Positions 54,201 through 64,000 of a DNA stretch of 64,000 bases are shown piece by piece. The stretch is from positions 906,564 to 970,563 of the forward strand of contig CABFPE010000229.1 in the NCBI GenBank assembly GCA_900660155.1. The letters are read 5' to 3'. This stretch comes from Hofstenia miamia (taxonomy: Eukaryota > Xenacoelomorpha > Acoela > Hofsteniidae). Within the stretch, counting starts at the first letter, position 1. Each line of letters begins with the position of its first letter. A program made the position numbers and the translations under genes. The notes below the pieces were generated by a model. That model was not told the origin of the DNA. It did no database searches and saw only the letters and a list, made by a program, of their open reading frames with translations.

Positions 54201-57200
54201 TGACTTTCAATTATTTTATAGGTAACATCACTAATGCAATATCCGAAATAGCCACAAAGCTCAACATATCATATCGTATATTTTAAAACACTAACATGAA
54301 ATTTACTATGTCAACCCATGATCGCCCCTAAAACGTCCCTCAAAAACCTAAAGGTATGCGTGCCATGGTGATAAACAGCTTTTTTACTAGGGATATTCCA
54401 AATATCTATGTTGGCATAAAATTGAACAGTAAGTTTAAGGTTCTCTATTTGGAGCAAAGTGATAATTTTCGCATTTGGATTGAAATGACAAAACCTTCAT
54501 TTTCCTAACTTCGTTTACATTGTCATAACACAACTTTGAAAACATTAAAAGTTCATAATTGACCAATAGTTTTCAACATAAAGCTTTCAACGAAACGTCA
54601 CTTTGACAGATCACAGATTTTAATTAAGAGAGAGTAGAAGTATTGTGACGGAGTCTAAATAATCTTTAACTTGTCTTGAACAGAGTATATACAGATAATC
54701 CTAATCTGTCCAAAATAGTATCTAGAACAACAATTAACTTAAAACATTATCTCACATAGAAATCTTTCCGATTTCTTGATGATGATATGACGACACAATC
54801 ATGTTTATGAACATTTTATATTAAATATTTCTTGAAATAATGTCCACGAATCAAATTTTATATTAACTTCCCAACAGCAGCACTAAAAGAGACTACAAAT
54901 TGCAATACTATCTTGCAAACAAATTGTTATACCAATTGTGACAAGGAATTTACTGTTTCTTTACGAAATAAAGCTAAATTTTATGTGAGTAAGTGAAACC
55001 CATGAACCTTTGAAGATATGCAAACAATACACAAATTCAAACTTATACCTTTTTCATTTTTTTGATCAAAACATTCTATTAAATTTCTCAAATTTCAAAA
55101 ACTATTTTGTGAAGTCACATGTGGCTGGATTGAACTTGGGCAGTATTCGATTGTTCTCGGGCAACGCCTGAACCGTTTTTATATTTAAGTCGGGGGTTGG
55201 TCTGGGCTGTCTAACTTGGCATTCAAATTTTTCTTCACATTTACAACTCTGCTAAACCGCATGCAACATCTATAGTCATAATATATAAGATGATGCATTA
55301 TGGCATACAGCCAAAAGTAATGAAATTTTACTGTCGCCACGAATCTAGTGTCTACTAGGACTAAGCGTTTAAAACGTTAACATAGTTAATTAAAAAAGAA
55401 CGAGTTCCATTTACAGAGAATATTGTAGAAATGATTATCATCTTGGCAACTGAGATTAAGAATAAGGCCCACTCGAATAAATACACTATGTAAGCAATGA
55501 CAACTAGGATAACATGATATCTAACCTATACAATATTGTTAAACAAAGGTAGGCATACTTTAAACCTTTTTTTCAAAATATAATCATGAACATCAAAGTG
55601 AAACAATACCATGAATGCAGTTAGTACGTTGTTCAACTACATTTTAATGTTTTCTAAAGTAACTGTAATAAATAATGATGATTAAATGAGGTACATAGAT
55701 TAAGAATGAGAACATTTACACGTCTTACTTTGTAAATTTATTTATTTTTCTAAAGTAAATGTAATAAATAACGATGAAATTGATGACAACCATTAAGAAT
55801 GAGAACATTTTCACGTTTTACAACAGCAGATAAGATCTCGAAAAAAATTTCAGGTCTCAAACATAACAACAAGGTCAAAACGACAGTGAGTTATAGGAAA
55901 AGAGCTTTACAGATTTCGAACAGTAAATGATTAAGCTACGATAAATAAACTTAACTTCAACAGTTATAACTAAAGCTAAATTAATAAACAGGAAAAGTAT
56001 CACATTATATTATGTAGACAATTTACAGCAACGATGAGTATGAATCGCATGTTCCTGGGCAATTTTTCAACATGTTTTAATACCGCAAATAAAATGATAG
56101 CAACAAACTACGCGATCTGCCAATCAATCATTATTTGTGCTACCCGGCTATTAGTAATAAACGGTTTTTATACATGTCCTGAGACCTGCAATTATAAATA
56201 TAGTACGTTTATATCCACGTTGCACAGAGCACATGTTGTACAATTTTGCACTTCCAATTTACTTTCAAATAAAATATTCGAAAAGCTGTAGGATAATTTC
56301 CTTTTGATAATTCATTAACGGAATTGCAATCGACAAAATCAAAATAGTAATCTCATATGTGAAAATTCCCTTGATTTACGCATTGTAGAACAAACAGTCA
56401 ATTTACATTGTCATTAAGAATAGCTATTTAAATATGTGCAGAAGTTAATTTTATACATCACCGTTTTCAAGTATTAAATGATTCATAGAAAAGCGCATTT
56501 GCAAATTTTAAATGGAAAGGGTATACATATTTATAATGTTGATTAACAAAATGAAGGGTAAAAAGTGCAGTAGAGATAAAAAACACCAATGGAGGTGGAT
56601 AAGCAACATATAAATGCAATCGCCATTAATGAAAAGAAACACAATATGACTACGAAATGTACATTACCTTGTAACCACTCGATTCCTATAAAATAATACT
56701 AAATATTATGTCAAAGTATTCTAGACTTAAAAATTTGTGGCAAATTCAACTTAATGTTTCAACTGAAAATCGAAGAGTTTCTCAACATGGTAGGATTCAT
56801 ATAATTAGAATTTAAACTAAATCACAATTTCATGATTAGAAATTTAAGAAAAGAGCTCCGACATGTGAAAAAGTTAAAAAAACTATTTTTTCATAAAAGC
56901 ATATAGATTAGTTCTTTGCGATGAATGAAACAATCTAATAAGATGCACCTTGAGTACGAAGATATCGACTTTGTTATAGTATTTTCATACCTAGTAAGTG
57001 GTTCCAATTCGGTAAGATCAATTTTCAGAGTTCCACACCGGGTAACACCAGGATCTGTGATATACTGCACAGAGAATGCTTCACAAGCATAGACATTGAC
57101 AACAATAGAGCGCTGTGTTGCTTTTGCTGGAGTATAACTTCGAGTAACTAACTCCCCATGAGCAATAGCTTGACCGGATTTGACAAACGGATCAAAGATA

Positions 57201-60200
57201 TCTGTACACCAAGCCACACCATCTTTTCCTTCAATCTAAATATTGTTAAATTACTATAAAAAGACGGGTGGTCTTTGAAGCATTAAATCAATTTTTGGTT
57301 ACAATAGAGTTATATATTTTATTCAAATTTAAGTTTGATCAAATTTTACAAGTTGCAATACTCATTCCTTGAGCCATTTAACAACAGACATTTAACCGTG
57401 AGATGATAATAATCGAATACAATTTTCATTATTTCTTTGGTGAAAAGAATTATGAAGTACTCACTAGTGCCCTAACTGAAAGATTTTAGAAATTTGGAAT
57501 TAACTTGATCATGTTAAATACTTCCGTTCGTTGTTCAAACCAGAGGTTCCGAAAAATTAGTTGAGCAGTTGCCAATCAATTGCAAAGTTGGCCTATCAAT
57601 TAATTGTAATTACCCGTAGCTACAAATAAATCATTGCAATTAATTTAACTTTCTAGTTAAAATAGCTCACAATGAGTTGATAATAACCGGAGATTTAGAT
57701 ATTCTCTAAAACTCAATGCGATAATTATTACAAAATTCCAACAAGTCTTACAAACACATCCTCAATATTTTTCGAATATATTATAACATCAATTATTGCA
57801 ATTTTTTCTAGACAAATAATTTTTAAAACACAGAAAAGTTATCCATTTAATTTGTAACCGATCAATCAATTTAGTAATTAAGGCTAAATTTGCAATCAAC
57901 TAATTGGTTTAATACATTTGCAATTAATTAGAGCCCAATGAATTTTTCTGAATCCCTGGTTCAAACGACGTAAAAGTATTGAATGATTCATCTTGCTATT
58001 AAATATACAATAAGTTTAACCTTTTTTTTCGGATCATGTTTGCCTTCAACGTATTTATTGAGAACCCCAACGCCATATGTGACTTTCGGTCGCCTGATTC
58101 TTACAATGGTTGGGTCGAGCCCAAACAGCACTGCACCTTTAAGAACACAGAGGGAAGTAGCTTGTGGAATCACCAACTGGACATCGGATGGACAAGCTTC
58201 TCGAAGACTATGCTGCAAATGCCGTGATTCTGCGAAACCCCCAACGAGGAATATGAACTGAGGACGATTTCTTAATTTTTCCTGAAAGCGGCATTACTGA
58301 TGACAAATGACTAAATTTAAATTCTCACCTTTTCAGTGTCTTCACTGTTATTGGGCACTAGATTGCACTCATTGTCTAGACGACTAATGACATCGCAAAC
58401 TACTTCACATATTTTGGATGTAGTAGGATAAAAGAGGCGCCGCATTCCTTCTGGCGACATTCGGAGCATTCCTGCGAAAATACTTCGTAGTATAAATTAA
58501 CAAAATATTTTAAACATTATTGACAACATCTTAAAGAATTTTAAGCTGTGAATGACAATTAACGTTATTGTAGTCACTTTTTTAATACTGTCGTCTTATG
58601 TACTCACGATCAATACTGAAAAAAACGGCCTACATTAATTAATATACACGTAATTAACATTTAATGATAACTGAAAAACGTTCACCATTCGGATTTGATA
58701 GACAATATCGCCAATGATTTAACTAAAACCGACCAACAATGAGTGCAAGATAGTACCTAGATTGAAATCTTTTCAAAATATACTCATTATATTCTGAATG
58801 TACGCTGTAAAGCAGTAGCATTTGATGTGACCAAGTTTAAAAATACCAATGAGAAGTTAGCATACCTCATCCAAGTAAAATTGCAGGCACTTATTACAAC
58901 CGCAAAAAAGCGTGAAAATTATATATCCTATAAACGAAGGATGGCACAGTTATGGTATATTATATAGAAATTCATGGTATAAAAATTAAACTGACGAAAT
59001 TAACTCACATTGCAAACAGCTTGGGGCTTTATAAAAGTGATAAATGTAGTAGTTTCAGTAGTGTTGAAATACCAATAGAGGTTCTTATTTTTCTTGAGGA
59101 ATAAAATTATCAGAAGGGTGCTAATATTTACAACAGTAAACAGACTTGTCTATGGATCTGGATCTGGAATGGGTCTGGATGTGACGATGCGATCCATAGA
59201 TAACTACTTGAGTAGTTATAGAAAATTCCTGCTCAATTTGATACAGCAGGCGTTAGTGTTAATATCAATACAAGTGAAATGAGCTTTGCATATGAGATAT
59301 GAGGCAATTTCTAAAGTTAACTATTTCACACGACTTTAGGGATGATAAGAAATCGGCTTGGATACGGGTTGGCATTTTATCTTAAAAACTATAAGTAGAT
59401 AGTTAACAAACTGACTGCTAATAAACTAATAATGAGTTCTCCATTTTTTACAAATAACATTTCTGCATTTTACTAACGAAAATACTGCGGCATCGGAAAA
59501 TACAATGGTATTGGAGTTGGTACGACATACAGCCAAGCCCTACTAATTTTGTTGTATATGTTATTGCACTAACTGCTGCATTTTTAGTAATCCGTGGATC
59601 GGTGGTAATCACATGGATCGATCCATAAGAATTCTATGGATCTGTAACAGATCTGGATCCAAAAAAATCGATCCATGGACTAGTGTGACAAAGCATTTGA
59701 CTCGGACACGATATTCTTCATTATCCAAGACTTACGAATGAATCGATAAGAGAAATGAGCTTCTTTGACAGGGAAAAACTTAATTGCAATTCTTACAACG
59801 GGCTTCATGCCTTTCAAATGCATCTGTATATGTAACAGAAAATCGCAACTATTTTGTTAATCACATATCAGCAAAATATTTACTAACAGATAAACTTTAG
59901 ACAATAGAAAAATAATACGTTTTCAAATGAAGTTATCTTGCCACCTCGTTTGTATTAAAGTCAAACCTTAATTTAGGACTCCTCGAGACCGTAACAAGTA
60001 TCCTATTTTGAGTACTACCCTATTTCACACACCAAAAATTCAAAATGCATTCTAATGAACTTTATTGAGTAGAAATATATTCCTCAAAGGGATGCAGTTT
60101 GAAAGAGTTTTGTGCAATTATTGCAATAGTCTCGCCTAAAATAATAAAATATTTTGACTTCAACTTGATTTCCATCCTAAGAAATTGTGTGTTTTATAAA

Positions 60201-63200
60201 TTTTGCTTTTATTGACTGCCCAATATTGCATATTTTGCCAATTTAAGCTACCCTATTTTGAATAAAATCATCTTATTAAAAATGTGAGGGGGCAATATTT
60301 ACCTGACTTATTTTGAGTATTACGCTATTTTGATGATATATCCAACTGAGGTTCGACTGTATTTTAAAAATTCAAAATAACGCGGAACAACGAGGTATTG
60401 TACAATGAAGCAAATACTAAAAAATACATTTTGAAATCTCTGCAATAACAGCGTTTTCAGTTTTGGACAATTGAAATATTGATCAGTCAAAATACATGAT
60501 TTATTTGAAAAAATATTACAGAATACCTTCTTGAGACCACTTTATTTCTTTGTCGTCGAACTTTCGAATGCATTGGGGCACTTCCATACTTCTCGTTTTC
60601 TTCAGATAATCAAAAAATGAGAAAGGGATTGATACATTTAAGGGATTATGTTTGTTAGGGGCTGCATTCCGCTTACGTGCTTCAAAAGCTATCATAAAGT
60701 CAACCCATCCAGCAGGTCTTTTAATCTAAATAAAAAACAGTAATACTTCAGGTAGAAAGGCGCGGATTCCAATCATCACAATTATTCCAAAAGCTTGCAA
60801 TTACGTGATTAAAATCTGGCCAATTTCTCTGCACGGCATTGCAAAGGCGTCTTAAAACTACCAACTAATACACCTTGTTGAGTGTCCTTGTGTGACTTCA
60901 ATGTAAAAAGCAAAGTAGGAATTTTAACGGCTAATATTTAGAATGAGCATCTTGTTACATGTAAACTTAAATTTTCGTAAAATTACGTCTAAATTACAGA
61001 ATAATCAAGAATTCTGTCGTTTGCTCAAAATGAAAACAGAATTTTTATAAAAAAATTTCACTGGAATTAGAGAGTAACTTTTATTTGTGCTAAATATAAA
61101 TATACTACTAGTTACCACACAAAGTATGCTCTAATAGAATTATTTAAAAATTTAACAAGTCCAACGTAACTTACAATCAGTATTATCAATTTGACTTCAA
61201 TATCCATCCGCGAATATCGGGAGCAATATTTAAATACACAAAATTGAATTAAATAAATTTTTACATGGTGCAATAGAAAACGTTTTGAGAGCAACAAAAA
61301 ATTGTTCTTTCATCAAATACGTTTTAAAATGAATAAATTAATTTACTATAAACTACAACACAAAAAGGTTCAAAATTTGGAATTAGGAATAATGTTATAT
61401 GTTGCGTTTTTAAAAAACTGCAATTCTAAATTATCTTTTCCTAACTGCAATTAGTTATACTCAAATATAAGTGACAATTTTTCAATTGTAGTGTCTATTT
61501 CGATTTGCAATCAATCTGTAATTAACATCGCCGAAAAATAAACAGAAAAAACAGAAAAATGCAGAATTTCAGAGAAAAAGGCAGCAAATACACCGTTCTG
61601 AACAAATCCGAGAGCTACACCATCCTACAGTCAATCTATTTAGATCTCAAATGCGAAAGCTTTCTGCGAATATGCCAATTTATTTACTTCTAAGTCAAGT
61701 TTCAGTTTTAAAGAATTTTCCTTTCTCTGGATATTTCAACAAACATATTAACATGACACAAGAAAACTATTGTGATCAATAATTGAAAGTTGAATTCACT
61801 TTCCTTTGAGTAAACCACAGTAATGTATTAGCAGGAAAATGAGGAATTTTTGGAGGAAAAAGAAAAGAATTTGTAATGTAGAATATCTGGGCCCTAGAAA
61901 TTAAATAAACTAAATATCAAAATTTGCCAAAAGATAACCTAAAAAGCCTAAGGCATTGCATATTAACTCGTATATCACTGACATGTCTGTAACTTAGAGC
62001 TTAAAAAGTGAATTTTAAAGCTTGTCGATATTTTATACATAGGGCGTTTTGAATAAACAAAACTGCAGAAATGGTAAGTCATAAAATCTACTATTTGAGA
62101 ACGGCAAACGCGCTTAAACTTATAAAATCAATCTCCCGTAATTAAATAACCGTCACTTTTGTTTCATTTCCTATGAAATAGTCAAACATTATTTCGATAA
62201 ATTAAATTATTAGAAAATAATTTCTAGCCTTTGTTCAAGTTACTTGCACTAGTTTTTGTACAAATGGCACAAATATATAAAAGGCTAAATAAACGTTTGC
62301 TAACACAACAACCATGTTGAGCAGATTATAAAATTGATGAATTACAATTTTGACAAAATTAGATACTACTTGAGGATTGTGGTCTACAATTTGTAAATTT
62401 GGAGAAAATATAGACAAAACGATGCGCATGTGTAAAGCTAAATGGCGCAGTCGAAAATTAAATGATAACTAGATAAAGGATGGGTTCTTTTTCCTTTGTA
62501 AGATATTTTAATGTCGGCATTTTATATTCGCTGCATAGGCGTAGCCAGGGAGCGGGGACAAAAAGGGGCCATGCTCCAAATTTCCAAAATTTGGATTCCG
62601 AAGTTGAGCCTTTGTTTGAAAATATAATAAAATTTGTAGGAAATTATATCAACCCTTATGCGATTCTGTATCTATAGGCTTCTACATCAGGTACAAGTGT
62701 CTTAAAGCAAACACTTTGTAGTTTTCTTGAGCTCATCAAATATTTGCCCCCTCCCCAATTTTTTTCTGGCGACGCCACTGATTCGTGGCACGTCAATTAT
62801 GTACTGCCCGCTAATTCAATTTTTTCCAAAATCATCAATATAACAATTTGATTGCGTAGTTTTGCACAAAGTTCCAACTTATTCGATTACATCATTATAT
62901 TTTGGTGATTATTATATCACTAGTAGAATAAATGTTAATAAACAAGTAATGATTTAATTAAAAAAACAATGCAAAATATTTCAATGCAAAGTGAAATGAA
63001 TGATATTGTCTCTAATGAGAATAAAGTTTGGCCCCACCGTACCTGCATGCAATCAATAAATCAAAATGACATAATATTGAAGCGTTTGGCCTTTTGGCAT
63101 TTCTACTTCGAAAGAAGTGACATTAGATAATAGAATACGTAACGTTCCAATGCTTACCTTATATTGATCTATGAAGTCAGATGTGAAAATATTCCTGAGT

Positions 63201-63246
63201 AGTTCTTCAAATGAATTGTCTATTGCTACTGATCCATAAGGACCAC
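51067..63246 (-). CDS. HSPA12-like Hsp70-superfamily protein, C-terminal half (six exons, 5' part outside window)
   Basis: Minus-strand exons 63246-63158, 60725-60527, 58471-58329, 58281-58021, 57235-56991 and 51205-51067 join in consistent phase to about 358 residues ending in TGA. The order of motifs is that of HSPA12[63 protein letters not shown] (nucleotide-binding fold), [64 protein letters not shown], and finally [16 protein letters not shown]. These are atypical cytosolic Hsp70 relatives with an ATPase fold and no classical substrate-binding domain. No internal stops occur. Whether it is the orthologue of HSPA12A or HSPA12B, or a lineage-specific member, cannot be told. Confidence 0.92.
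52485..52511. repeat. (TA)n microsatellite
   Basis: A 27-bp run of alternating T and A inside the last HSPA12-like intron. Confidence 0.85.
53635..53654. repeat. (TA)n microsatellite
   Basis: A run of about 20 bp of alternating T and A inside the last HSPA12-like intron. Confidence 0.85.
56991..57235 (-). CDS. HSPA12-like exon
   Basis: Encodes [40 protein letters not shown] and [20 protein letters not shown]. It ends two bases into a Ser codon (AG/GTATGA). Without splicing the frame would run into unrelated sequence and stop near 56891. Confidence 0.93.
57541..57958. mobile_element. hAT-type MITE, 418 bp, perfect 8-bp target duplication
   Basis: The ends are CAGAGGTTCCGAAAAATTAG and, on the minus strand from 57958, CAGGGATTCAGAAAAATTCA. 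GTTCAAAC lies on both sides (57533-57540 and 57959-57966). The interior is made largely of AATTAATTGCAA-like words in both orientations. It sits in an HSPA12-like intron 62 bp from the donor of the exon ending at 58021. Confidence 0.88.
58021..58281 (-). CDS. HSPA12-like exon
   Basis: 87 codons in phase 0 at both ends. It encodes [40 protein letters not shown] and [17 protein letters not shown], followed by KKK. The donor AAG/GTTAAA is not a strong consensus. Confidence 0.92.
58329..58471 (-). CDS. HSPA12-like exon
   Basis: Encodes [20 protein letters not shown] and a short acidic tail ending DTEK before GTGAGA. It is separated from the next exon by an intron of only 47 bp. Confidence 0.9.
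58472..60526 (-). other. HSPA12-like intron of about 2 kb
   Basis: Contains a run of GGATCTGGATCTGG-like words and GATCCATGGATC palindromes at 59150-59190 and 59580-59680, and a possible MITE at about 59957-60361. No coding content is seen. Confidence 0.45.
59957..60361. mobile_element. possible Tc1/pogo-type MITE
   Basis: The right end, read on the minus strand, starts ACAGTCGAACCTCAGTTGG, a common outer end of this superfamily, and the left side has AGTCAAACCTTAATTTAGG. Both are followed inward by CCTATTTTGAGTA or its equivalent (TACTCAAAATAAG). Boundaries are approximate. Confidence 0.45.
60527..60725 (-). CDS. HSPA12-like exon
   Basis: Encodes [20 protein letters not shown], then [17 protein letters not shown] and KWSQE. 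It ends one base into a Gly codon that the next exon completes. Confidence 0.93.
60726..63157 (-). other. HSPA12-like intron of 2.4 kb
   Basis: Holds one hAT-type MITE (62534-62780). The rest is AT-rich with no recognised content. Confidence 0.45.
62534..62780. mobile_element. hAT-type MITE, 247 bp
   Basis: The left end CATAGGCGTAGCCAGGGAG pairs with the right end, reading CAGTGGCGTCGCCAGAAAA on the minus strand. The flanks attcgctg and attcgtgg match at 6 of 8 positions. The ends GGCGT.GCCAG belong to a type common in animal hAT MITEs. Confidence 0.7.
63158..63246 (-). CDS. HSPA12-like exon
   Basis: Acceptor AATTTAG/GTGGTCC; the first two bases complete a Gly codon from an upstream exon outside the window. 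It encodes [19 protein letters not shown] and ends YK at AAG/GTAAGC in phase 0. Confidence 0.9.
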
Positions 63247-64000
63247 CTAAATTTAAAAGATTAGAACTTATAGTTTTGTCCAATAAAAATAGACTATTAG
63301 TATGACACTAAAAGTAGTAGGAGTAAATCACTTTCCGTAGAGTTACCATGTTTAAAGTAGCAACGCAAAAAAATAAAAAACAGGAATTACATGTTCCCAA
63401 AAAAGTAATGTAATGTCCATCGCCCATTAAAGCAAAGCAATGGAAAAAGTAATCCCAGGTCTTCGTACTCTATCTGGTCATGTTCGAGCGTTAACCTTTG
63501 TAAACATTTCACGTCATGGTTTCTAATTGCAATAAATTTTGGTCAATAGCATTCTGGTTAAGAACTACTGTTATTTTGTAAATTTGTATTGTATTATCAG
63601 CGCATGTAATTGATCTTCCTACTATAGTTTTGGCTCATGCATACATTGGAATAACCAATTGCAAATATGCATTTAATGTTATTACAGTCATTATTCTATT
63701 AATTATGTTTTGTAGCTGGAAACCAAGTGTCTACAGAGAACATCTTCTGTATATGTGTGGTGGGTGAGTACTGTAATCATATATGTTAGCCGAAATTCAA
63801 TTCCAAATGAAGTAGACAGTAATGCGTCTGATATCAACATTCTCAATGACGATGAAAATGTCGATAGTGAATTTAATGGAGAAAATTCTGTTAATGATGA
63901 CAAAAAGTGTTGAAAATGAGCAACTAATCCAATCACTGAGATATTGGTTCTATAAGAACGGATAATGAGTGTAATAATGTAGTTGAGTTTATAATGTAAC
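63247..64000. other. right edge: HSPA12-like intron sequence with a short acidic frame
   Basis: Presumably the intron upstream of the 63246 exon. The + strand frame 63782-63913 (YVSRNSIPNEVDSNASDINI, LNDDENVDSEFNGENSVNDD, KKC-stop) is acidic and Asn/Asp-rich like the N-termini of piggyBac- or pogo-type transposases. It is too short to assign. Confidence 0.35.

Larger units (their letters stand above)
51206..56990 (-). other. HSPA12-like last intron, 5785 bp
   Basis: Contains TA microsatellites at 52485-52511 and 53635-53654. I found no transposase or clear repeat ends. The frames at 52248-52430, 52993-53178, 53234-53437 and 56034-56291 show no family resemblance. Confidence 0.5.

Noticed and set aside
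59150-59680. Clustered GGATCTGGATC and GATCCATGGATC words suggesting a regulatory or recombination site
   Set aside because: They look like a degenerate local simple repeat in an intron, with no further structure to support a function.

Overview
The window reads as an AT-rich animal nuclear genome, most likely an invertebrate. It has spliced genes with introns of very uneven length, ordinary GT-AG splice sites, a heavy and diverse load of DNA transposons, LINEs and Penelope-like elements, and no bacterial operon structure, CRISPR array, tRNA or rRNA that I could see. The species cannot be named from the sequence alone.

Two host genes can be assembled exon by exon with consistent splice phases. 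On the + strand, 25095-41122 holds most of PMPCA, the alpha subunit of the mitochondrial processing peptidase. Six exons give about 497 residues up to a stop codon; only the short 5' exon with the mitochondrial targeting peptide is missing. On the - strand, 63246-51067 holds the C-terminal half of an HSPA12-like (Hsp70 superfamily) gene in six exons ending at a stop codon. Its N-terminal ATPase half lies beyond the right edge. The two genes converge, and the 10 kb between their 3' ends is filled with retroelements.

The left 25 kb (1-25000) holds no recognised host gene. It contains a 2.8 kb DNA transposon with about 265-bp inverted repeats (503-3319), Tc1/mariner and piggyBac relics, a 228-bp piggyBac-type MITE with TTAA duplications (5846-6073), a Penelope-like fragment, a Ty3/Gypsy fossil and an SGNH-hydrolase-like reading frame. 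It also holds a mariner (19036-21249) with a 958-bp long-inverted-repeat element inserted in its transposase gene, a decayed piggyBac transposon (about 21811-24132), and two unassigned minus-strand frames. One of these (18355-18840) looks like a small secreted protein with a von Willebrand A-like fold.

The PMPCA introns are transposon traps. The 4.7 kb intron holds a hAT element that itself contains a Harbinger-type MITE with an 81-bp tandem repeat. The 8.5 kb last intron holds three different Tc1/mariner elements, a MULE transposase relic and an unidentified antisense coding-like block. All the recognisable transposase pieces inside PMPCA lie antisense to the host gene.

Downstream of PMPCA are a LINE RT relic, a Penelope-like GIY-YIG fragment with a repeated tail, and an apparently intact CR1-like LINE with a 994-residue ORF2. 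A 2A-like peptide (GIETNPGP) is encoded directly before the first ATG of that ORF, and the element ends in a (CTTAT)n tail. Three small hAT MITEs share a CAGTGGCGTC-like end (31527, 47441, 62534). A fourth, unrelated hAT MITE with a perfect 8-bp duplication (57541-57958) sits 62 bp from an HSPA12 exon.
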